Positions 1 to 12,800 of a stretch of DNA of 64,000 bases are shown piece by piece. The position numbers and the translations under genes were made by a program. Below the pieces are notes generated by a model that was not told the DNA's origin, did no database searches, and saw only the letters and a list, made by a program, of their open reading frames with translations. Within the stretch, counting starts at the first letter, position 1; each line of letters starts with the position of its first letter. Source of the stretch: Ciona savignyi (lineage: Eukaryota; Chordata; Ascidiacea; Phlebobranchia; Cionidae); the NCBI GenBank assembly GCA_000149265.1, contig CH003067.1, positions 653,260 through 717,259 on the forward strand. Reading direction: 5' to 3'.

Positions 1-120
1 CGTCTCCCGATGTCTGAAACCTTTACACCTCTCCGAAGCATTATAAAACAACATAAAAACGCAATTTCCCGCCTTATTTCTTCCTGCTGTTGTATGTTTA
101 CGACAGGTCTTTAAAAAATC

Positions 121-547
121 NNNNNNNNNNNNNNNNNNNNNNNNNNNNNNNNNNNNNNNNNNNNNNNNNNNNNNNNNNNNNNNNNNNNNNNNNNNNNNNN
201 NNNNNNNNNNNNNNNNNNNNNNNNNNNNNNNNNNNNNNNNNNNNNNNNNNNNNNNNNNNNNNNNNNNNNNNNNNNNNNNNNNNNNNNNNNNNNNNNNNNN
301 NNNNNNNNNNNNNNNNNNNNNNNNNNNNNNNNNNNNNNNNNNNNNNNNNNNNNNNNNNNNNNNNNNNNNNNNNNNNNNNNNNNNNNNNNNNNNNNNNNNN
401 NNNNNNNNNNNNNNNNNNNNNNNNNNNNNNNNNNNNNNNNNNNNNNNNNNNNNNNNNNNNNNNNNNNNNNNNNNNNNNNNNNNNNNNNNNNNNNNNNNNN
501 NNNNNNNNNNNNNNNNNNNNNNNNNNNNNNNNNNNNNNNNNNNNNNN
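121..547. other. Assembly gap (427 N)
   Basis: The run of N replaces the part of the left duplicate that corresponds to 1909-2244. That stretch is about 336 bases in the right copy, so the gap length is probably overestimated or the copies differ by an indel. Confidence 0.95.
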
Positions 548-925
548 ATGTGTGGTCGAATTTCGGATTACTTTATTGAACTTGCTTAGGATAGTGAAAT
601 AAAAATTAATATATTTTAAAAACGTGACTATTAGTTTAGCTTTAGCTGTTTTTATAATTTTTTTACGACGCTAAGACTAACTTAAAAGAAATATATAGTA
701 TATTTCCAATAAAGCGATTCCCGTTAGTTGTTTTTTTCGCCAAAAAATATATAATCAAGTCCGATTATTTGTTGCGGCTGTTTAACCCCGTAAATGCTTT
801 AATTTGATTCCCATTCATTACCATGTCCCAAGTGATTTTAACACCGTCAATTCTTACTTTTGTTGATGAGAAGTTCTACGCGCTCAGTTGTTTTGGAATA
901 AGTTAAAAGAGATAGTTCGATCGAT

Positions 926-1215
926 AAGATAAGATATTCAAGTTTATCCCCGTAAATGGAAAAATCAGGAGTTTAACACACGGGCAATCGTCAGATCACC
1001 TCGCGGCCACCTTCGGGTTACCGAAGCTATTGTAGTGTGTTGTATATAATTCATACGTTCCTTTAATTTGGCACAACCCAATAGTCTGTTGGGTTCAGGC
1101 AATGTCCGTTAAGTGCTTTGCCCAAGAACGAACCCAATAACTAGAAACAAGTGTTAAAGCTGCAGGCCTTCTGTTTAAAGGCGGCGCACTAACTCAACAC
1201 GGTAATCGGTCGGAC
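926..1215 (-). repeat. SINE copy, minus orientation
   Basis: It begins with AGATA-type tail repeats and a TTTATCCCCGT block, then the ACACGGGCAATCGTCAGATC core, and ends with the tRNA-like head as reverse complement. It is the duplicate partner of the copy at 2615-2915. Confidence 0.75.
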
Positions 1216-1518
1216 AAATGATCTGATCTTTTGTAAATTTGGAAGGTTGAATATTGTAGTCATGACAGTTTACTTGTTTAAACTCGTGTTGTACTGAGTT
1301 GTGTGGCATACAGCTGGCGAGGTATTAGTAATGTAATGCAAATCGTCATAGACATCGTTAACGCATATCACAATGTGGCCGGATGTGACTAGTGCTAGTT
1401 GTTAGTCATGTTAACTAAAAAACTTTGTCTGCCCCTTAACGATGGGGAAAGCCCATGCATATATGTATGTTTTGAAACAGGATGTATCATTGCGTTAGGC
1501 AAAGCTTTTAACGACCAT

Positions 1519-1788
1519 ATGAGCACAGTCTGCGACGCAGTACCGTGTTCTCGTAATGGCGGGGCATACGCCCGGGTTCGAAACCCGCCCAAGGAGTAAA
1601 ACTTGGGCGAAAGCAAGTCGATAGATCGCTGTGCGGACAGAGCGACACCTAAGCACTTCTTTTATTCGCCTACAAAGACCAAATACGCCCTTCATTCTTA
1701 ATTAATCGTGTCCCTTAGCGCTTTGATTGACCGTGATCACGTTAAGATTTCACAACGTACCTTCAGCAACCGTGGATGAAAAACAATT
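1519..1788. other. Spacer between duplicates with a tRNA-like T-arm
   Basis: This stretch separates the two duplicate units. Around 1571-1590 lies CCCGGGTTCGAAACCCG, a good RNA polymerase III B box (GGTTCGAAACC) in a palindromic T-arm-like context. I could not fold a complete tRNA around it: no 5' acceptor strand pairs with the bases downstream. It is more likely a SINE or tRNA fragment than a tRNA gene. Confidence 0.4.
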
Positions 1789-3212
1789 CGTCTCCCAATG
1801 TCTGAAACCTTTACACCTCTCCGAAGCATTATAAAACAACATAAAAACGCAATTTTCCGCCTTATTTCTTCCTGCTGTTGTATGTTTACGACAGGTCTTT
1901 AAAAAATCATTGAGCCATAGTCGCGTGCTCGACCTAAAGACGAAATAGCGCGAGACCAAACCCAATCAAATGTTTACTTAGACACAATACTGTATGATTT
2001 GTGATAGCGTGGCGTTGTCGTTCCAGCCGTAATGTTGTCTGGTTCGTCGCTGCTTTTTTGTTATTTTATCTTTGTATTTATTTCCTCTTTTAACTCTTCC
2101 GCTGATTTGTTTATGTCTTTGTTTCGCTACTTGAATACACGCACAAACAAATTCCGGTGTTATGATGAAGTCACTTATACAAGTCAAGTTACCGTGGAAG
2201 CGATTTCGAGTCAAGTCAGGTGCTAGTCGAGTCAACTTCGTCTCGATGTGTGGTCGAATTTCGGATTACTTTATTGAACTTGCTTAGGATAGTGAAATAA
2301 AAATTAATATATTTTAAAAACGTGACTATTTGTTTAGCTTTAGCTGTTTTTATAATTTTTTTACGACGCTAAGACTAACTTAAAAGAAATATATAGTATA
2401 TTACCAATAAAGCGATTCCCGTTGTTTTTTTTCGCCAAAAAATATATAATCAAGTCCGATTATATGTGGAGGCTGTTTAACCCCGTTAATGGTTAAACTT
2501 AATTCCTATTCATTACCAAGTCCCAAGTCATTTCAACACCGTCAATTCTTACTTTTGTTGATGAGAAGTTCTACGCAGTCAATTGTTTCGGAATACGTTG
2601 GAAAAGATAGTTCGATGGATAAGATATTTCATGATTATCCCCGTGAACGAAAAAATCAGGGGGTTAACACACGGGCAATCGTCAGATCACCGCGCGCCCA
2701 CCGTCGGGTTACCGGAGCTCTTGTAGTGTGTTGTGTATAATTCATACCTTCCTTTAATTTGGCACAACCCAATAATCTGCTGCGTTCGGCAATGTCCGTT
2801 AAGTGCCTTGCCCAAGAACGCACCCGACTAGCTAGCAACAAGTTTCGAAGCTGCAGGCCTTCTGTTTAAAGGCGGCGCACTAACCCTAAATGGGAATCGT
2901 TCGGACAACTGATCTAATCTTTTGCAAATTTGGAAGGTTGAATATTGTTGTCATGACAGTTTACTTGTTTAAAGTCGTGTTGGACTGAGAGGTTGTGTGG
3001 CATAGAGCTGGCGAGGTATTAGTAATGTAATGCAAACCGTCATAGACATCGTTATCGCATATCACAATATGGCCGGATGTGACTAGTGCTAGTTCTTACT
3101 CATGTTAACTAAAGAACTTTGTCTGCTTCTTAACGATGGGGAAAGCCCATGCATATATGTATGTTTTGGAACATGATGCATAATTGCGTCAGGCAAAGCT
3201 TTTAACGATCAT
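1789..3212. repeat. Tandem duplication, right copy
   Basis: This is the complete right-hand unit of the duplication described at 1-1518. It ends at the shared AAAGCTTTTAACGA motif (about 3195-3209; left copy about 1502-1514). No gene is recognised inside. Confidence 0.85.
2615..2915 (-). repeat. SINE copy, minus orientation
   Basis: This near full-length copy has a tail at about 2620-2660, a core with ACACGGGCAATCGTCAGATC, and a head containing GTGCCTTGCCCAAG and AGGCGGCGCAC. It lies in the same place in both duplicate units. Confidence 0.75.
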
Positions 3213-3844
3213 GGTTGTTGTTTATTTTTTCATAGATGTCAGCCAAATAAAAAAGACACAATAACCTTTTAATGCTGAAACTAACTAAAAATGAATAGAA
3301 TAGGATAGGATAGGATATTCATCTTTATCCAAGGGCAATCGTCAGTTTAGTTTTTAAAACTAAGTTTCAAACACTTTGCGCCCACTAAGACTGTTTTTAT
3401 TTAATGTTCCGTATATAAATCGTTCGCGTAATATGTAGTTTAAGTATATTTGGTGAATACATTAATATGGGCGGGTCCACAGTAGCTACCGGGACCAGGA
3501 ATTTAGGCCATGGAAGGCCCATTACTCCAGAGCCCATTACTAATTTAGGCCATGGAAGGCCCATTACTGCAGAGCCCATTACTATTTGGTGAATAACGTA
3601 GCATCGAAATTATTATAAAATAGAAAACTAAGGATTTTATGGTTTTCTATGAATGTAATATTAATTTACGTTGATATCTATGTTCATTACAAGGGATTTT
3701 CCCTGTTGGGAAAACCACCGAAACTATATTTTTGTACTCATTGCAGATGAACCTGGTTAAATTTAATGGTAGCCTACAAACTTATTTGAAACAAATCTTA
3801 GAACTTATGTGCTCTAATTAAACTGGGTGAAATAGAAATTCACT
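3213..3844. other. Intergenic stretch with tandem repeat, upstream of the first gene
   Basis: A SINE tail fragment with three AGGAT repeats sits at about 3298-3345. At 3499-3583 a 42-bp unit containing AGGCCATGGAAGGCCC occurs twice in tandem. No core promoter element could be fixed before the ATG at 3845. Confidence 0.6.
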
Positions 3845-6800
3845 ATGGACGAAATGGTAGTTGACGACAGTTTAACTTTGGATTTGAACGAATATATTGA
3901 GCAACAGCCCGATTCTCTTGGAAATCTTATCACATTGTAAGTGAAATTCGAAGAGATTGTTTTGTTTTTGCAAGATTTCTGCCCATATTAAGTGTCATAT
4001 TAAAAATGTCCGTTTCCACCCAAGAGGAATGTAAAGTGACATAAGCTAGTGTAAGTTAGAACTAGCAAATTTTTTTCTTTTTTCCCTAATTTGTTTTTAT
4101 TACACAGATAATTGTTATACATTACACTGTATTGTATAAGTTTTGGATGTTTCTTCTGTTTTTAGTTATCCAAAGTATTCAATCCAAGGACACAATCGAT
4201 TAACAAGTACCTGGTTTCCAACAACCCAACCTTTCTTTTAACACTCCACTTGTCGGTCTAGCTGACTAAGCTAACAAGGGTAGTTAGTATAAGGGTAGAA
4301 TAATTGACAATTCTAAAAAAAAGTATTTTGTAAATTTAGAATTTCAAATGCTATTCTTTAATACTTTTTCTAATAAAATTATTATGTTTTTAAAATAAAA
4401 CAAAATGTTTATTAAAAACTGTCTCAAAAGTCTGTCAGGTTATAGACCATCCTTAAACTTGTAACTGTATGACTATTGCCAAAACAAAAAATCCCATAAG
4501 GTGGTTTTACCTTGATTTGTTTACATTGTTCGGTGGTATATTTAATGAGAAAAGAGTACAAAATTGCCTTAAGACGTTGAGACTTAAAACCTTTTAAGGA
4601 GTCTGTATTTGCTTTAATAACAACAAATGAGTCTGTTATACCACAAAACACCGTTTTAAATATATAAAATTTAATGAAATGAGACAATCAATGGCTACTG
4701 AGTTCAGCTGTTTTACTTTAAATAAAAAGGTTTAGGGTAAACAGTTTTTCCACCAATAGCCCTTAATAAACATCTATTGCTGCAGGCCATGTAAAGAACA
4801 GTCGGAAAAATGTTATGATAGTGATGAAACTTGTTTGTCAGTTGGAAGCAATGATATTGGATTGGAGCAACTTGCCTCTCAAACCATTTCACTACAGGTT
4901 GGTGAAATTCGCCTAACATCTATTGGCTAGTATGGTAAGTATGTCACTCTTCGCCAAGATCTCGAGTGTGCACGCACCAAATATTTAAATGTGCATTGTG
5001 CAAATGTCCAAGAGTGCACACTTCAAGTGTGCACACAATCTCCTTTTTATTACTGTTTTGTCAAAATCTTAAACAAACATATTATTCTATCCTAAATCTA
5101 TCGTATTCGTCAGCTAACTTATCTATCTACATAACAAAGGGTAGGCTACATAACAAAAAATGTACTGACAGTAAATTACCCGAAGTCCAGAGGTAGGTTT
5201 ACAGGTGTGTCGGAAATTATACGATGTTTAAAACGTAAGGCCGGGTCAACACAAACGCTCACGAGCCGACGCACCGTTGGTGTGTTTCCCATATAAGCTG
5301 AATGTACGCTCGGTATAAATCACCTGTCCGCCAGCTCGCTAGCATGTGTAAAATTACCAAAGTGTGCAAAGACGCAGGGAAAAAAACTTGAGTGTGCAGC
5401 TGCCATACTTTCCATTTCCATACTGGTCTATTGGTTTGGAAAGTTTTTGCTGGTTGAGCTCCTTCACCATACACCATTTAGTATGCCTGGATATGTAAAG
5501 ATTCCTATTAATATGTACCATAAGTGAAATAGTAAGTTAAAGCAAAAGGCACTATTATCACTACAAAGCCTTAAGGTGTACAATATATTTATGAGCGCAC
5601 ATTAACATGTCCGTTGAGTTTTTCGCTACGGATTGTTCTGTTTAATAGGATTTCTTTGTATGGGTGACAACATGCTAAAATGGTAAATGAGAATAATTTT
5701 TACCTTTAGCACGAAATATTCGCTGATGAGTTATGTTCATAAGAAATATTTGCCGGTTACCTAAATCTGTAAAAGTTTTGGCAGCCAAAATAGCTGTGGA
5801 ATGAGCTAGATGGAAGTGTCCTTGGGCAAGACACTTTGATGTGCTCCATTAAAACTGAAAGAACAACTCAGGCATATATAACTCACTCCAATAGCTTTGG
5901 TAACCCGTTGGGCTCTAGGTATTTTCAGAATTCCTTGTTTAATAACTTTCTTGTGTTTTCCTAGTCACGTACATAAAATATATCCTGTACCAGTATCCAA
6001 TAAAATCTCAAAATGATCTTACTTTCACGATACAAGTCATCGAACAAATCACCGAAGTTTAAAATCCATAGGAGCGACCTGTGGACAAATCTGATAAGAC
6101 TGAGTCCCAAGATTCTGGTTCAATTCTCCCTCCAAGTCAATTCTCATTGTTTTCCACCCTTCCTAAAACACCAGATGAAGGACTATGTGACAATGAAGAT
6201 AATGTTGTGGATGCCAATTGTGACACCCAAGTAAATTTATTATCGTGACACTTTAATAGATCTTTTTTTATAGGATTTTAACATTTTGGCGTGTTTTACC
6301 TCCATGTAGTCCCACAAATTACTTATACGACTTTAATGCTTGTATTTGTCAATTTATTGACGTTTTTAAAAATATAAATAACTATTTTTGGTCATAATCC
6401 ATATAACACTGCTGCTGTCCTATTTCAGCAACCAAGACATCAAAATCTTATTTTGACCAACTTAAATAGAGTTATATAGTTATGTTTAAAGTTGCTAATT
6501 CAGATATGTGCATGTAAATCATGGTGGTCCCAATAGTCTCAATAAACAGGTGAAGATTTTGTTCAACTTGAACACTTTTACAAACCTTAAAGTAACCATT
6601 TTCCAATACAATGTGTTTTTAAACTAATATATTTTTATTTCAATAGCTTTTATCCATAACAATTAAACAAAGTTACCATAAATGACATACTAATACTCAG
6701 TTTATCCATTTTCAGAGTACCTCCGAAGTAACTGCAGTTTCAAAGCTTGTTGGATTAGATCCTTTATTCAATGCTTCAGCCACAATTCCTTCTGAATCTT

Positions 6801-9800
6801 CAACGCAATGTTCTTTGAATGATGCATCATCAATTACAGTGTGTGAAGTTACAGTCCAGCCTGTTTTATCAGGACCAATACAAGCAAAGTCGGGTAACTC
6901 AACCCCTACCATATATGTGGGGTCACCGATTCTCTCACGAAAAACAACTCATACTGTCGCACCATTCGCACTGGGGGAGATAAGAACTGCTAAGGCTTTC
7001 ATTCCTCCCATAAGGAAAGTCATAGCAGAAGAAACTTGCAAGGAGCTTAATGAATCTCCCATAATATTACCTTCACCATCTACCGTTGACGATGTACTGC
7101 AATCCAGCAACTTGCAAAAAGAAACGAATCCTAATTCCATTCCACCGCCAGTGTCTACCAGTTGTCCAGTTCTCACACCTTTTGTGGTGTTATCAAAGCA
7201 AAGTGCAAGTACTTCGGAAGTCCTAACACAATCTGCCAGCCAGCTTTCGAATTTTGATATTTTGACGCATTCGGCGCAGTGTGAAAATGCTTTAAACCCG
7301 CCCGCTGTATCATCAAAGCCAACGACAAGCATTGATGAGATTTTCACACAAACCCATTCCAAACAATCACTCCAGACAACTAATACTGGCATTTTCACAC
7401 AAACCACAAGCAATCAAACTACAACGAAACTTAAAGATATCGGGGATCCTGTGATGTTTAATGATTCCTCCAGCAATGGTATGATGTGGTAGAGAAGGCA
7501 AAACACATGAGGCCAATATAGTACTTTTTATATTAAGAAATTTTGGAGTGATTAATTTCCTTTTTAACTTTAAAAATTGCAACCCAACCCTCCATTAAAT
7601 ATATAAAGTATCTTTTTTGGCTTCATAATTTTTTAGACTGTTTTAAGATTCCAGTTATTATGATGCATCAATGAGCAAAATAGGAAACTTACATTTATCC
7701 CCAATGGTGGACAACAAAAAACTTTATAACTCACAACATCGGTAGATCATCATATAAGCCGGCAATTGCAGTGTCTTGCATATGTTGAAATTATTAGCCA
7801 TACAGCTTTTATTTAACTTATTATACTAGTTGGTTCACAAAACATCCACCAAGTAAAAACTACCCACTTATTGTGGTTGTTATTTTAGCAGTTGACAAAG
7901 GTTAGACATTATACATTTATTTTGGTTCTTATCTTGGGAAACACTTATATATGTAATGTCCATTTTTTTTATGCTGAAAGTTTTTTTTTGGAATACATTT
8001 TCACTAGATGACTATTGTTTTAAAATCAACTAAAATGCTTTGAGATGTCCCTTTCAATGATAAGCAATTCAATATAGCTTACTAGTAGTCCTAGTACAAT
8101 TTACTTTCAGATGATGATTGTATCATTGTGGGTCCAATCCATGATGTCAGTTTAACCCAAACTTCCGGGGTTGGGGAAAAACGAAAAACTTCTGTGGAAA
8201 AGAGGAAATCCAGGCGAAAAAAGTTGGTGAAATTACTTTTAATTTTTAATCCTGATGCACACAATTTTTGGAACAGCTTATCCTGCTATAAATGAAGATA
8301 GAATTGTCATGTATAATAATGTGGTAGGAAATGACATGAGGGTTTTATCATCGTCAATCATGAGATTACCTTCGGTCCACAGTCGTATAACCGAGTGTTA
8401 AATGCAATGGAGACTGTTACAGTCTTTGTTTAACTCATTAAACCAATGTGTTAAGGCATTGTTCCGTGTTTCTATCTAAAAGATTAACTAGCTAATGGCT
8501 TTGATCCCATGATTAACATCAATGTCCCAATTATATCGCAGGAAAGCAAAGTTCACCCAATCGTCCCAATACTCCTTAAGTCAAGTTCGTTGTGAAGACA
8601 CAGAAGAACCTCCATATAGCAACAAGGTTTTTTTTAACATTTTTTCATCAGTTATTTGTGACTTTTGTGTGCTAGCATGTATAAAATAGAATCATTTTTA
8701 GCCTATTACTTTTCTAATTGCATTGAGGATTGTCTTAAAGAGAATGTCTCTATTATTTTGTTGATTAAAATTGGTTTAAGTTGTTTTATTGAAAATTAAG
8801 TTGTTTTATGCAGCATGTGTTTCTAATGATCAATGCTTAATTAAAGCCGATTAAAATTATTTTAACCGACATTATTATAGTTGAAAATAGTTTTATTTTT
8901 AACTAAGTTACCAACAGATATTTGTATTAGTTATAAAATGAGAACAAATAATTGTTTGGTCATTAAGCCAATGGTTAGTGCGTCCAACCAACAGCCGAAT
9001 TCTGATAGCATAGAAATAAGTTGCCAACTAATCTTGTCCTTAGGCAAGGCATTTAAGTACCGAAAGCCAGTTATTAAATTGGTTAAAAAAAAATTGTTAA
9101 AATATCTCAACACACTGCAAAATCCCTGATAACCCGACTGTGGGCATGAGGCATTCCATAATGATTGTCGTGTTATGATAACAACCCCTACTTTTTTCCA
9201 TCCCTTGAAATAAATACAATTATCCCTTTACAAGTACCCTTTTCCTTATCAAGCTCCTGAAACTTTCCTATTTAAACATCTTTGCAGCTCCACCTTAAAC
9301 AGATGGAGGAATTGAATATAATTGAAGCAAAGATATCTTCTGTTGAAAAAGTACTTACAATGAAACAGAGCAAATTTTATGGTAAGACAACATTTCACAA
9401 AACTGTATTGTGGGATCTATTGTACTGTTATATTTTGGCTACAAATAGGATGGATGGTCTTAATTAATGCCCTCTTGTAAGTAAATTGCACACAACAGGC
9501 TTTATGCCACCAACCATTAAAGACATATTACTTTTTACTCTTTGTTTTAAGGGTAAAATTAACTGCTATTATTGGGTTACTGTTTCACCAATTTGTGTTT
9601 ATTTTTGTGTTAAAAAAAGCGACAAAAGCTCTTGTTCTTGATTTAAAAAGTGCAAATCAATATCAATAGAAGCCATACCTCCTGTAATATAAGAAAAAAA
9701 TATGGTAAGAATCGACTTCATACTTTGCATAAATGCCCCCAAAATCTAACAATTCTGTTACCCCAAACCTCATACAGCGCTTAATGCACAGTAAGGGTAT

Positions 9801-12800
9801 AGATTATAGTTTAAGTCTTTAAATTCCCAACAAACAATTAAATGAGCAGGCCAGGTGGAAGGTATCATGGAAGGTAGTGTGAAGAAACGGATTGCTGACA
9901 TTCGAGCTCATCTCTATGATAAGCAGAATTCTTCTGAAAGGTTTCCCCTGTAGTTACTTCAGTACTTAACTAGCATATTATTTAATATATTTATTTAAAC
10001 AATAAATCTAGCCAGTAGAAAATTAAAGCAAGTCTAGCTAGTAGTAAATTAAAGCAAGCCCAACCAGTGGTAAAAATAAAATTTTCTTTGTAAGCTAAAG
10101 ATTTTTTGAGGGTACAAGAATGCACCAGACATTTTGTGCATTTTAGTTTTAGTCTGTATCGCATAGTTGGTAAGAGAATCAGCTTAAAAAGATATCGTTG
10201 TTGGTTAGAAACCAACTGATGGCTTAGATGGTTGTGTTATCAGGCAACACCTTGCCTGTACCCAATGAATTGGTGGGTTGAACTAACAGTAGAAATGTCT
10301 TATGCACATATATAAAACACTGCAATATCTCGGGCAATCTGATAATTTCTTACGTTATAACTCCATTTTGTTCTTCCATTCACAAGAATAATCATAAATA
10401 TCCTATGCTATGTTTTAACGCTGTTTTTAAATATTTTGATTACTGATTATTTTTTAAGCTTCTAACCAAAGCTGCATTTGAATCCACCTAGTGACAGTGA
10501 GGAAAAGAGAGATCACTCCCAATTGCTCCGGATGCGAGAGAATCGACTTGAAGCGATCCTTGTTGCTAGGGATCGGATCATGGAGAAACTAGATGAGTTG
10601 AGACGACTCAACAATGAAGTGGTTGAGGTTATGTTGTATTGGTATTTTTATTAGTTTGTTGGGATAGGATATTCATCTTTTATATCTATGATTGGAAAAA
10701 TGCAGGAGTGATATCACACAGGAAATGTACAGGGCCACTGCTGCCAGAGCTATCGCAGTGTATTGTATATAATTAAGATGTTCGTACCGTTTTAGTGTTA
10801 TTGTATGGAGTTTGCAAATTTGTAAATAAAATCTAGTTTCCATTGAACACTGGTGCTTTTCACAGGATGTTGCGCTGAAACTTTAAATTCCTTAACAATA
10901 TCTTTATTGCTTCCATAGATTGAAGATGATATTGAGTGCAGTCAATCTATCTTACCAGTAAAAGTCCCGCTGTATAAAAGGTTAGCAAAAAAGTTAAAAC
11001 ATTGTTTTATTTAAGTTTCGCATAAATAAATGTGCTACACATGCTGTTCTCCTAATAAAAGGGGTGGGATAAAGTAGGATTTTTATGTTTATCCCTGTGA
11101 TTGGAAAAAACGCAAAGGGGTTGTCAAATGGGCAATTGTCAGTTTACCCTGACCCCACTGCCATGTTAGGTAGCTATTGCAGTGTGGTGTATATGACCAA
11201 ATAGCAAGAGACCAGTTTCGAATGTGTATCCCGGATAAAAGGCAACGCACTCACCCACCAAGCTATTTGAGAGAAAACACACATGTTTCCTAGTAGATGA
11301 GAAAACGAAGGGCAAACCACAGGCCTTTATAAGACATGCAATTTTAATACTACCTCATGCCCACTGTCATGTTACCGTAGCTATTGTTGTATGTTAAATA
11401 CACATTGCTACAATTTTATTTAAAACCATTTGGTTCAATTTTTTAAGTGACTTGCCTATCTCATCTGCACTCTTGTACTTAAACATTCTAAATTTAACCC
11501 TCCATTTTCTTTTTTAAGCTTTACAGTAAAGATGCCAAAAACCAACCCCGAAAGCGAAACAAGACCACCCAAGCCAAAAACCCCAAGCATCCTTCGTTTA
11601 AAACGACCTCAAACCAACAATCCAACCAGCAGTGTTCATACTCGACCTGTTATATACATCGTGTCTAATGCTGGCACCAAACCTGGTTCCCTTGTTTCTG
11701 CTGTCCATCCTCTAAATATCCCCCACAATCGGTATCTAACCCCTGTTTCTAAACCTATCAACCAGAACAAAATCACTCAATACACGATGCCCAGACTTTC
11801 TCAGTCTCAGGTGCCTATACAAACACCCACCACTTCACCACAGAACATTATTCAACCCAACCATGGAATTGTACCGTATATCGCCCCCAAACCCATAAAA
11901 CTAACCCAAACGACCCCACCAGCTTTTAGCATTGCTCAGTCGTTCAGTCAGCCCATTTTTCCATTGCAAACCGTCCCAACCCAAATTTTGCCCCCACCAA
12001 GTTTCACCCAGGCTATCGTACCAGCAAACCCAACCCCAGACATCCCGCTCGACAAACTCTGCTTCAACCTTAGTTTGTTGATGAAACGGAAAGTTTTGAA
12101 GCAAGGTTCCAACGTTCTCAAGTTCAAGTCTGTTGAAGTGGGTTCAAATGTTTCTTTCGATCTGTATAACTCTTAGTGGTCATAGGATAATGGTGTTATG
12201 TTTAAACCAATTGGATCAGTTATATAGCTTATCGGTGGTGTCTTTGGGCAAGACACTTAGCGGATATCACCTGAACACAGCGAATTAATATTTCTTATAA
12301 AGTTAAAGAAACGGCTTAATCATACAGAATACAATGCAATAGCTAGCTCCATTAATCCGGCGTAAGTGCGAGATATTCTGATGTTTTCGCGTGTGACAAC
12401 GCTCCATGCAATACAAAATTACATTTTTTTTATAACCTGAGCCATCATAACCACAGCGTGAACACACTGCTTCGTTGACCAGCAATGGCTCCATTCTGAC
12501 GTCACAGTTGCAAGTGTACGTCACACCAGTAGCGTGGATAAGAGGGGTCACTGGAAGATGCCACTCCAAGATAACTGCTTTCAAAATGGTGGGTCGATTG
12601 CTAGAAATCCTCGTGAATGGATTGAAAATATCAGTAAACTAATTGTAATCGACTTACGGCAAATATGGATCGCAGAAAAATGATGATGTTATCTGTTACA
12701 CTTGTTCTCCATGCCCGCTCTTGTAACCCAATTGTGTGATCTTTTCAATTTCTGTTGTTTGCATAACTTTTGTTTTGGTTACAACAGTTGGTAAACCTTT

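Larger units (their letters stand above)
1..1518. repeat. Tandem duplication, left copy (interrupted by a gap)
   Basis: Bases 1-120 match 1789-1908, and 548-1518 match 2245-3212, in direct orientation with scattered substitutions and small indels. The left copy may extend beyond the window. It contains a minus-oriented SINE that is also present in the right copy, so the SINE predates the duplication. No coding region is seen. Confidence 0.85.

Noticed and set aside
1540..1600. Possible tRNA gene
   Set aside because: Only a T-arm-like B box is present; no acceptor stem or anticodon arm can be formed.
6949..7413. Minus-strand frame of 154 codons
   Set aside because: It is antisense to the large Ser/Thr-rich exon 4 of the RAMA-like gene and has no splice partners or family resemblance.
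12303..12584. Minus-strand frame of 93 codons with CxC and CxxC spacing
   Set aside because: It lies opposite exon 12 of the RAMA-like gene. The plus strand gives a phase-consistent exon with domain similarity; the cysteine pattern matches no known finger.
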